Part shown: piece by piece, positions 25,431 to 31,892 of the stretch
Layout: every line of letters starts with the position of its first letter
Position numbering within the stretch: the first letter of the stretch is position 1
DNA from: Pseudogemmobacter hezensis
GTDB lineage: Bacteria; Pseudomonadota; Alphaproteobacteria; Rhodobacterales; Rhodobacteraceae
Assembly (NCBI RefSeq): GCF_013155295.1
Contig: NZ_JABJXT010000006.1
Coordinates: 124,001 to 188,000 of the forward strand
DNA length: 64,000 nucleotides
Direction: 5' to 3'
Program-made: the position numbers and the translations under genes
Notes under the pieces: generated by a model
Told to the model about the DNA's origin: nothing
The model's database searches: none
Seen by the model: the letters and a program-made list of their open reading frames with translations, nothing else

Positions 25431-25792
25431 GCGGACGTGGCGAAACTGGTAAACGCAGCAGACTTTGACGATTTGGAGTGCCCGTGGGGAAACCTGCGGT
25501 GCAGAACCGCTCAAATTCGGGGAAAGCTAAGGGAGGGCCTGAACGGGCGCTTCGATGCCAATCCCGAGCCAAGCCCCGGTCGGTGATCGCAGGATCCAGG
25601 CCAGGGAAGGTGTAGAGACTGGACGGGCGGTGCCTGTAGCCACGAAGGCCGGATCGGTGTTTCGCGGCCATGGCAAAGGGACAGTCCAGACCACGAACGC
25701 CCGGCATGTGCGGGGCGGCGGCGAAAGTCGAAGTGGGATGAAAATCTGCCTTCCGAAAGGAATTACGGGTTCGATCCCCGTCGTCCGCACCA
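25431..25792 (+). tRNA. tRNA-Leu (anticodon UAA) interrupted by a group I intron
   Basis: Exon 1 is 25431-25465 and exon 2 is 25741-25792. Joined, they give an 87-nt tRNA: acceptor GCGGACG/CGTCCGC, D-stem GCG/CGC, anticodon stem GCAGA (25458-25462)/TCTGC (25745-25749), loop CTT+AAAA with anticodon TAA, long variable arm TTCC-GAAA-GGAA as in tRNA-Leu, T-arm ACGGG/CCCGT, discriminator A and encoded CCA. Every stem is fully paired. The break falls between U34 and A35. Without splicing, the anticodon loop could not form. Confidence 0.95.
25466..25740 (+). ncRNA. Self-splicing group I intron (tRNA-Leu type, probably subgroup IC3)
   Basis: A 275-nt intron with the conserved core elements in order. 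P is AATTCGGGGAAAGCTAAG from 25515 and Q is AATCCCGAGCCAAGCC from 25560; TCGGG at 25517-25521 pairs with CCCGA at 25563-25567 as P4. R is GGTGTAGAGACTGGACGG from 25609 and S is AAGGGACAGTCC ending 25687; GACT at 25617-25620 pairs with AGTC at 25683-25686 within P7. It ends in G at 25740, as group I introns do. The 5' exon end ACTT can pair with GAGT at 25475-25478 to give P1 with the U.G pair at the splice site. It has no reading frame long enough for a homing endonuclease. Core and site resemble the cyanobacterial tRNA-Leu(UAA) intron. Confidence 0.92.
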
Positions 25793-25825
25793 ACTACCAT
25801 TGATTTTATTGAGTTATTGGCGATT

Positions 25826-26026
25826 TCAATCTCTGGTCCACCAGTTAGCCCGCCACAGAGTCGGCGAATTTTTCAGGTCGGCGCATTTCCAGAGCCGAGA
25901 ACCGTCGATCATGACGCCCTCATTCAGGCGGCCCGCCGCAATCCATTTGCGAAATGTCGGGCGGCTGATACCCATGATTGCCGCGGCAACCTTTTCACGG
26001 ATAAGCAGTGGCTGAATGTCCATCAT
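25826..26026 (-). CDS. Small helix-turn-helix protein, AlpA/excisionase type
   Basis: A 66-residue protein with one HTH: LIREKVAAAIMGISRPTFRKWIAAGRL, then a basic segment that ends in WRANWWTRD. This is the MerR-like fold of AlpA/Xis proteins, which regulate or assist excision of integrated elements. Its ATG overlaps the stop of the next upstream gene (ATGA), so the two are co-translated. It lies 34 bases from the tRNA-Leu gene, a usual place for such genes in elements that target tRNAs. No integrase is seen nearby. Confidence 0.68.
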   Translation of the reverse strand: MMDIQPLLIREKVAAAIMGISRPTFRKWIAAGRLNEGVMIDGSRLWKCADLKNSPTLWRANWWTRD

Positions 26027-26301
26027 CCGCCCCCTTTCTCTTGCGCGGCGGCGGGGCGGAAACGGCGCCAGGCCAAGACGGGCAGCGGGTTTACCTCGCG
26101 ATGTTCCTCGACCAGTTCGATGACCCGGCCAATTCCGCCACGGGCGTTCGCGCCTTCTTCCGCGCTGCCGCGATCCATCACGAGGTTGCGGGCAAGCAGA
26201 AGCTCCAGCGCCCTGATGCGGTCGGCTGCCTCAAGGCTATGCGCCTGGCAAGGCGGCTGCGTCACGAACCTCGCCACCAGCGTATCGGTGTCAGTGATCA
26301 T
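26023..26301 (-). CDS. Uncharacterised small protein of the element next to tRNA-Leu
   Basis: A 92-residue protein of unrecognised family. The middle is helical and charged (LEAADRIRALELLLARNLVMD and GRVIELVEEHREV). It overlaps the HTH gene by four bases, which supports it as a real gene. Probably phage or island cargo. Confidence 0.5.
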   Translation of the reverse strand: MITDTDTLVARFVTQPPCQAHSLEAADRIRALELLLARNLVMDRGSAEEGANARGGIGRVIELVEEHREVNPLPVLAWRRFRPAAAQEKGGG

Positions 26302-26343
26302 GGGCGGCCTCCGTACGTGCGGAGGGCGTAACTGCCGCTGGTT

Positions 26344-26457
26344 TCAGGCGATGCTGATGAGCAAAAGCAGCACGACAATGTCTGTCGCCATAGTGGCTGT
26401 CACCTGGTCGCGCGAGATGAGGCCGCGGTACCAAAGGAAAAAGGCTGTGGGAAACAC
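26344..26457 (-). CDS. Possible 37-residue membrane peptide
   Basis: A GTG with GGAGA seven to eight bases upstream opens a short frame: VFPTAFFLWYRGLISRDQVTA, then a hydrophobic run IVVLLLLISIA at the end. It is a single-pass peptide by appearance, of the size of small phage membrane proteins. Short length keeps the confidence low. Confidence 0.3.
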   Translation of the reverse strand: MFPTAFFLWYRGLISRDQVTATMATDIVVLLLLISIA

Positions 26458-26546
26458 GGTCACTCTCCATAAATCTCATCAGCAACGTGAGGTTGTGTGA
26501 TTGGTTCCCTGAGCGTTGATTATTTCGGGCGGGGGCCGCCCCTCCA

Positions 26547-26885
26547 TCACGCGCGGTCATTGGGGGCCTCCGGGGTGTGCTTGATTGCGGGTGGCGGCTC
26601 GTCGCGCTGCCCGAACAAGCAGCAGGCGAGTGCGTTGCAGGTGAAGCGCCGGTTTGCTTTCCGGTGCTTGAGCTTGTGGCATCCGCCCTTCTTGAGCCGC
26701 CCCTGCGGCGGCCTTGTTGCTCTGCGCATAGTGCCCCGGGGGGGCGTTGCGATGCGGTCTTTCACCTTCCCGATTTCCCAGAAGGCGCATTCGCGGCAGG
26801 TTTTGCCTTCCGGGCCGGTGCCCGCGATATGGGCTTGGCCAAGGAAGGTGTTGCGAATGGCTGCCTTATGGGGAAGGGCCTTCAT
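26547..26885 (-). CDS. Cys-rich phage-type protein (probable zinc ribbon)
   Basis: A 112-residue protein starting MKALPHKAAIRNTFLGQAHIAG. It contains GKTCRECAFWEIG (CxxC) and later GGCHKLKHRK and FTCNALACCLFGQ, giving a four-Cys-pair pattern of a small zinc-binding fold. Proteins with 'GKTC.DCA.W' starts are common in alphaproteobacterial prophages; their role is unknown. The start at 26885 is chosen for GGAG five bases upstream; longer frames to 26930 lack a site. Confidence 0.5.
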   Translation of the reverse strand: MKALPHKAAIRNTFLGQAHIAGTGPEGKTCRECAFWEIGKVKDRIATPPRGTMRRATRPPQGRLKKGGCHKLKHRKANRRFTCNALACCLFGQRDEPPPAIKHTPEAPNDRA

Positions 26886-26930
26886 CCTTGCTCCGAACTG
26901 GAGGTGGTCGCTCAACATCCCAGGCTTCAT

Positions 26931-27321
26931 TGAGCCCGATCAGGGGCTTTGGGTTTCCTGATCCGATCTGCTGAACCCGATTGAGGATCTGCTGGTCTGG
27001 CTCTGGGTCACGATGCGCCAGATGCGCGGGGAAGAGCCGGATTTCATGTGGTCAGTTGGGGCGGAGATCCAGGCCAGCCCCAGGGCAAGGGCAGGCCATG
27101 ACCCAACGCACAAACGCGCCTGCTGACGATGAAACAGCGGCGCGTCTGGCTGACACTCGTAAACAATCACATCGACGCCTGGTCATGAGGGCTTTGACCA
27201 TCGCGCCGGGCACTCACAAAAACCGCCCCCGTCACTCGCACACCGGGGAAACGCAGAAAACACGGATCGGTTTCCAGGCATCTTTGCCTATGCCGCAGGA
27301 AAAAACGGAACGAGGGAAGGA
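26931..27321. other. Gene-poor stretch of the island remnant
   Basis: Frames here are short and lack start signals. One plus-strand stretch (about 26958-27125, containing PIEDLLVWLWVTMRQMRGEEPDF) has protein-like composition but no start codon, so it may be a fragment. Nothing else was recognised. Confidence 0.35.
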
Positions 27322-27522
27322 ATGACACCACTCGCAATCATCGGCGGCGCTGTCGTCGCAATCACCATCATCGTCGGAGCGGTCCAGATCGCCCGATCAT
27401 TCACGAAACCCACCAGGAAAGGAAATCACCGTAGGAAAAACGGAATTCACCATCGGCGGCGTGGTCAGTGCCGCAATCGTCGCAATCATCAGCCTTTTCG
27501 GCAGCTTCTATACCGTCGATGA
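27322..27522 (+). CDS. Short frame with one membrane helix, possibly overlapping a decayed gene
   Basis: The ATG has AGGGAAGGA directly upstream and is followed by TPLAIIGGAVVAITIIVGAVQIARS, a good membrane helix. After about 30 residues the frame turns Arg/His-rich because it runs out of frame through the SPFH pseudogene. The original gene may have ended near residue 30, or this is the corrupted start of the next gene. Confidence 0.3.
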   Translation: MTPLAIIGGAVVAITIIVGAVQIARSFTKPTRKGNHRRKNGIHHRRRGQCRNRRNHQPFRQLLYRR

Positions 27523-27774
27523 GGGCGAGCGCGGCGTGATCGTGTCTTTCGGGACCGTGCAGGGCACAGCGGATCCTGGCATTCATTTCAAGATGCCGAT
27601 CATCACCTCGGTCCATACGGTGCCGCTACGGTGCCGCTGCGCAATCAGGTCACCAGCTACGAAAGCCGTGAGGCCTATACGACAGACCAGCAGATCGTCA
27701 CCATTGAGGCCCCTGCACATCACCTGCCAGATCCCCGCGGACCGCGTCGAAGAGGTATACCGCGAATAAGCTGA
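27434..27774 (+). pseudogene. SPFH/prohibitin (Band 7) family gene, frameshifted and truncated
   Basis: The frame EFTIGGVVSAAIVAIISLFGSFYTVDEGERGVIVSFGTVQGTADPGIHFKMPII is the membrane helix plus start of a Band 7 domain, as in small phage-borne prohibitin-like proteins. A perfect 11-bp tandem duplication (TACGGTGCCGC, 27616-27637) then shifts the frame. Removing one copy restores TVPLRNQVTSYESREAYTTDQQIVTI. A second shift follows before IPADRVEEVYRE, and a stop cuts off the rest of the domain. No start codon lies at the expected place (ATC at 27424 where ATG might have been). Confidence 0.7.
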
Positions 27775-27892
27775 TGGTGAACGGGCGTAATGCCGTTCTG
27801 GCACTGGAGAGGATTCGCGATTCGCAAAGAGGCTAACCGGTTCGGCGGAACATTTTAATAGTCTGCGAAAGTGGGTTGTGCGCCTGCGAGAG

Positions 27893-27925
27893 AACGCCCG
27901 AAGCATCCCCGCTGCCGGGCGTTTT
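27893..27925 (+). terminator. Rho-independent terminator past the SPFH remnant
   Basis: AACGCCCG (27893-27900) pairs with CGGGCGTT (27916-27923), followed by a short T-rich stretch. It may be the original end of the decayed operon. Confidence 0.6.
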
Positions 27926-28134
27926 ACCTTTCATCTGCCTTGGGCTTTCACGCGGTCACCCTGCCAGCCGGAACATCCCCGATGGGCGAAAGCCTTCAGC
28001 CGCCAGGGCCTCCAGCCGTAATGGGCCGGTCCAGTCATGGGCGCGAATGGCGGTAATCGGGGACGGTGGGACTTCCCGAAGCAATGTCACAGGGCTATCG
28101 TCCGGGCGATATAGAGGTCACAGGGTTCTGGTGG

Positions 28135-28836
28135 ATGTTGATCCGGGTCGGAAATGCACGGACAGGGAAAATAGATCTCGCCCTCGCCGGGATCATGTCC
28201 TTCGTTGCGGGGGCTATCAATGCGGTTGGCTTCCTGATCGCCGGAGCGTTTTCTGCAAATATGACGGGTAATGTCTCCGCGCTGGCGGATGAACTCGCCG
28301 CTGGCAACCTGGTGATGGCCTTGTCATTTCTGGGGCTTTTCGTCGCGTTTGTCGCCGGCGCCGCGTTCGCTGCTTTCGGGATCCAGGCCGGGGAGCGGTA
28401 TGGGATAAGGTCCGTCTACTCGCTCGCGATCCTTTTCGAAGCCGCGCTTCTCTTTGCCTTGGGTATGAGCGATCTGTTCGACAGCCGCATCACTGGGCAT
28501 GAGATGCTGATCATCACGCTTTGCTTTGTCATGGGGCTGCAAAACGCCGTGACAACGATGATTTCTCAGGCGCGTGTCAGGACGACCCATGTCTCGGGCA
28601 TGGCGACAGATCTTGGCATAGGGCTGGCAACGCTGCTGGGGGATAAGGCTGCGAAAAGCGAAGCTGTCCCGAAGCTTAAGCTTCACGCACTGACGCTGAC
28701 CTGTTTCGCAGCCGGCGGGGTGCTGGGCGCTCTCGTCTATAGCATTGCCGGCCACTGGGTCTTTATCGTGGGCGCTGCAGTTTTGCTGATGGTGGCGGGG
28801 CCAGAAGCCTGGTTGGCCCGTCGCAAAGGCCAATGA
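28135..28836 (+). CDS. DUF1275 (YoaK-like) integral membrane protein
   Basis: A 233-residue membrane protein of unknown function. About six hydrophobic segments are seen, starting ALAGIMSFVAGAINAVGFL, followed by the family signature FSANMTGNVSALADELA near 40-55. Later come MGLQNAVTTMISQARVRTTHVSGMATDLG, also typical of DUF1275, and a C-terminal helix. The start at 28135 puts the family signature at the usual distance; ATG at 28084 and GTG at 28066 are alternatives, none with a strong ribosome binding site. It is the first intact gene after the island remnant. Confidence 0.78.
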   Translation: MLIRVGNARTGKIDLALAGIMSFVAGAINAVGFLIAGAFSANMTGNVSALADELAAGNLVMALSFLGLFVAFVAGAAFAAFGIQAGERYGIRSVYSLAILFEAALLFALGMSDLFDSRITGHEMLIITLCFVMGLQNAVTTMISQARVRTTHVSGMATDLGIGLATLLGDKAAKSEAVPKLKLHALTLTCFAAGGVLGALVYSIAGHWVFIVGAAVLLMVAGPEAWLARRKGQ

Positions 28837-29204
28837 TCGTCGCAAAGGACAATGATCAAAGCCAGGAGCTGGCCGCTTATGACCGCGCCGCCAAAGGCGC
28901 GGGTGAGGGTTTGACACATTGACATGCCCCGCCCGACCGTTCTTCGGCCCCTGATCGCCAGGCTGCCAGCCCGATAGCACCCCATGTTGTTGTCGATTGG
29001 GCACGTCTTACCGGCATTTTTCCGACCATCCTGGCGCTATTGCGCGGCGGGCGTGGAAAAGAGGGTGAATCGCGGGAAGTCGCGGGCTATAAGGACGCAT
29101 CTGCCGCATGTGCCCCGCCTGATCGGGGCAGGGCGGGCGGTGCTGGTATGTGTTGGCGGGGGGCTTGTCCTGCCGGTGTTGAGGGTAACATTGCATTGAG
29201 CGGC
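28837..29204. other. Gene-free stretch before the polysaccharide-deacetylase-like gene
   Basis: Nothing supported. A frame open upstream of 29205 is Arg/Gly/Ala-rich and lacks a binding site. TTGACA occurs at 28912-28917 but without a convincing -10 box. Confidence 0.4.
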
Positions 29205-31286
29205 ATGGAGAAACAATTGGTCGGCAGGTTCCTTCTGGGTGCGGGATTGGGCGGTCTTGTCGGGACCGGAGTCCTCGCGCTGCTCTCTGTTTCGTTTTCC
29301 GGCCCGTTTCCCCAGCAACGGACAGCTGCGTCGATCCGCGAGGATCAGGCTGCGGCCCTGCCTGCGCCTGCCAATAACGGTTCGGCCAATAACAGTCCGG
29401 CCAATAACAGTCCGGTCAATTCTGGGCCCGTTGATGATATTCCGGCCGCCGGCGCAAACTCAGATGCTCTTTCGGCCAATAACGGGGCGCAGCCTGAGGC
29501 GCCCGCTGCCCCCTCTGTCGCCGCCTCGGAGGGCGGGCTTGTTCCCCCGGCTGCGACTGCGGCTCCCGATATTGCGCCAGATGCTTTGCCCGATCCGCAG
29601 GGTATGGCGGCAAATCAGGGCATGGCGGCACCAGAGGCCCTGCCGGAACTGGACCATGATCTGGCCCCGGATCTGGACCCTGACGCTGGATCAGTGGCGG
29701 ATGCCGCGATCACGCCGCCGGCAGAGGCCTCTGCAGAGACCCAGGCCGAGGCAGAGCAGGGTCCTGGCAATGGGGGCGCACAGGATGCGCTGGTGACCCT
29801 TCTGCCAGAGCCGCCGCCACTGACCGAAGAAGAAGAGCTTTTGCTGGCACAGATGGCGGCTGATGCGCTGCTGGAAGAGGCCCAGCCTGCGGAAAACGCG
29901 CCGATCCTGTCGGCGGGCGATGAGTTCGTCATCCTTGACCAGCTGCCGCCGAATGCGATGGCGCAGCGTCAGCCAGAGGGGCAGCCTCAGCCCCTGGCCG
30001 ACACCCCCGAAGGGGCCAGGGTTGCGCAGCAGGATCAGGAAGAAACATTGCTGGCGCAGGCGACGCCCGAGACCCCGCCCGCTGGGACTGAGGCGGATAG
30101 GGCTGAGGCGGATCGGTCTGCGGTTGCAGATGTCGCAGCACCCGACAGTGCCGCGCAGGATGCAGAGCCTGCACCGCCAGAGCCTGGACCGCCAGAGACT
30201 GCAGAGGCTGAGCCTGCAGCAGAACCCGCCGCAGTACCCGTCGCAGATCCCGAGGCTGCACCCGTGGCAGAGGCTGCGCCGACGCAGCCTGCGCCAGAGA
30301 CGGATGCAACAGCCTCCGATTTGCCCGATGAGGCCATTGCTCTGGATAGCGCTGACGCGCCCGTCGCCCCTGAGGTCGAAGCAGAGGCCCAAGCAGAGGC
30401 CGAAGTGGAAGAGGGGGCGGCAGCCGCTCCTGCCGAAGATACACCGCAGCCTGCCGATCCGGGCAAGGCGCGGATGATCACGCTCGACAGCGAGGCATCC
30501 CAGCCGGGGGCAGCCTCCTCTGCTGCCAATGGGGTAGAGACCAACCGCCTGCCGCGTATCGGTGATGCCCCGGCGGAGGTTGCGACAGCAGAGGAGTCTG
30601 CCACAAGCGCAGAGCCGCGCCATGCCTTTGCCCGCGCTTTTGACAACCCTGCAGAGCGGCCGAAATTCAGCGTGATCCTGATTGATGATGGCTCGGCCAC
30701 GCTGGATCGCCAGGCGCTGGCGGATCTGCCCTTTGCCGTCAGCTTTGCGATTGATCCGCAGCTGGCCAATGCCGGCGCGATCTCGGAAATCTATCGTGCC
30801 GCCGGGCAAGAGGTGGTGATGCTGGCGGGATCCTTGCCCAAAGGGGCCTCGGCCAGCGATATTGCCGTCAGCTTTGACGCGATGGCGCATGCCCTGCCAG
30901 AGGCGGTGGCGGCCATGGATGTTCCGGCCCGCACCTTCCAGGCCGACCGGCAGCTTTCGGGCCTGGTCGTGCCGGAAATCAACGCCCAGGGGCGCGGCCT
31001 GATCACCTGGAATGTGGGGCTGAATGCGGCTGACCAGCTGGCCAAACGTGGCGATGTGCCTTCGGCGGTGGTGTTCCGGCTGCTTGATGCCGAGGGCGAG
31101 TCTGCGCCTGCGATCCGCCGTTATCTTGACCGCGCCGCCTTCAAGGCCGTCCAGGAAGGCGGCGTGCTGGTGGTTGGCCATGCGGCCCATGGCGATACCG
31201 TGGCCGCCTTGCTGGAATGGGCGGTTGAGGGGCGCGCCGACAGCGTGGCGCTGGCCCCGGTTTCAGCGATGCTGAGCATCGACTGA
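29205..31286 (+). CDS. Divergent polysaccharide deacetylase (DUF610) protein with long acidic spacer
   Basis: A 693-residue envelope protein. An N-terminal membrane anchor (FLLGAGLGGLVGTGVLALLSVSF) is followed by about 400 residues that are Ala/Pro/Glu/Asp-rich, including short Asn-rich repeats (NNGSANNSPANNSPVN). The C-terminal 200 residues form the divergent deacetylase domain: RPKFSVILIDDGSATLDRQAL, LPFAVSFAIDPQLANAG, GQEVVMLAGSLPKGASA and VLVVGHAAHGDT. Family members associate with the divisome or wall in some bacteria, but catalysis is unproven. The anchor and spacer suggest a domain that must reach across the periplasm. ATG at 29205 is chosen; an in-frame TTG three codons upstream is possible. 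It converges on putR. Confidence 0.78.
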   Translation: MEKQLVGRFLLGAGLGGLVGTGVLALLSVSFSGPFPQQRTAASIREDQAAALPAPANNGSANNSPANNSPVNSGPVDDIPAAGANSDALSANNGAQPEAPAAPSVAASEGGLVPPAATAAPDIAPDALPDPQGMAANQGMAAPEALPELDHDLAPDLDPDAGSVADAAITPPAEASAETQAEAEQGPGNGGAQDALVTLLPEPPPLTEEEELLLAQMAADALLEEAQPAENAPILSAGDEFVILDQLPPNAMAQRQPEGQPQPLADTPEGARVAQQDQEETLLAQATPETPPAGTEADRAEADRSAVADVAAPDSAAQDAEPAPPEPGPPETAEAEPAAEPAAVPVADPEAAPVAEAAPTQPAPETDATASDLPDEAIALDSADAPVAPEVEAEAQAEAEVEEGAAAAPAEDTPQPADPGKARMITLDSEASQPGAASSAANGVETNRLPRIGDAPAEVATAEESATSAEPRHAFARAFDNPAERPKFSVILIDDGSATLDRQALADLPFAVSFAIDPQLANAGAISEIYRAAGQEVVMLAGSLPKGASASDIAVSFDAMAHALPEAVAAMDVPARTFQADRQLSGLVVPEINAQGRGLITWNVGLNAADQLAKRGDVPSAVVFRLLDAEGESAPAIRRYLDRAAFKAVQEGGVLVVGHAAHGDTVAALLEWAVEGRADSVALAPVSAMLSID

Positions 31287-31327
31287 GCCAGAAGCCAGAA
31301 GAGAACCCAAGGGGCAGGAAAGGGGCG

Positions 31328-31789
31328 CTAAAGCGCCTCTTTCACCGCCTCCATCGCGACATAGGTCGAGGTCTGCGCCACATGGGGCAGGGCAGAGATG
31401 CGCTCGGCCAGCACGCGGCGATAGTCGGAAATATCGGTGGTGCGCACCTTCAGCAGATAGTCGAAACGGCTGGCGATCATATGGCATTGCTCGACCTCGG
31501 GCACGGTCAGCACGGCGCGGTTGAAGGCCTGCAGCGCCGCCTCGCGGGTGTCATCCAGCCGCACCTCGACAAAGGCCACATGCGACAGCCCCATTTTCAC
31601 CGGATCAAGGATCGCGCGATAGCCCGCGATCACCCCCGCCTCTTCCAGCCGCTTCATCCGCGCCTGGACGGGACTTTTTGACAGGCCGACACAGCGGGCC
31701 AGCTCGACCGCGGCAATGCGGCCCTCGGTGGCCAGGATCCGCAGAATCGCATGATCGAAACGGTCCAGGTCCGGCAATGATTGTGGCAT
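31328..31789 (-). CDS. putR: Lrp/AsnC-family regulator PutR
   Basis: A 153-residue Lrp-type regulator. The N-terminal HTH is FDHAILRILATEGRIAAVELARCVGLSKSPVQARMKRLEEAG. The C-terminal RAM ligand-binding domain contains VEVRLDDTREAALQAFNRAV and EVEQCHMIASRFDYLLKVRT. It is divergent from putA across 103 bases. In alphaproteobacteria such Lrp-type PutR proteins activate putA in the presence of proline; here that is inferred from orientation and family. Confidence 0.88.
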   Translation of the reverse strand: MPQSLPDLDRFDHAILRILATEGRIAAVELARCVGLSKSPVQARMKRLEEAGVIAGYRAILDPVKMGLSHVAFVEVRLDDTREAALQAFNRAVLTVPEVEQCHMIASRFDYLLKVRTTDISDYRRVLAERISALPHVAQTSTYVAMEAVKEAL

Positions 31790-31892
31790 GAATTATCTCT
31801 GATTTATGGTCATATTGGCTGTATAATTTCAAAAGATCGGGAAGAATGGCCCCGGCTTTGGGTGTATTATAGCCAAAACGCAGGAGGTCTGC
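31790..31892. promoter_or_regulatory. putR-putA divergent control region
   Basis: A short AT-rich gap (for example GAATTATCTCTGATTTATGG and GCTGTATAATTTCAAAAG) that must contain both promoters and the PutR sites. CAGGAGG at 31882-31888 is the putA ribosome binding site. No operator half-sites could be fixed by eye. Confidence 0.55.

Noticed and set aside
25350-25586. A plus-strand frame across the start of tRNA-Leu (containing DVAKLVNAADF)
   Set aside because: It is a translation of the tRNA exon and intron and has no start signal.
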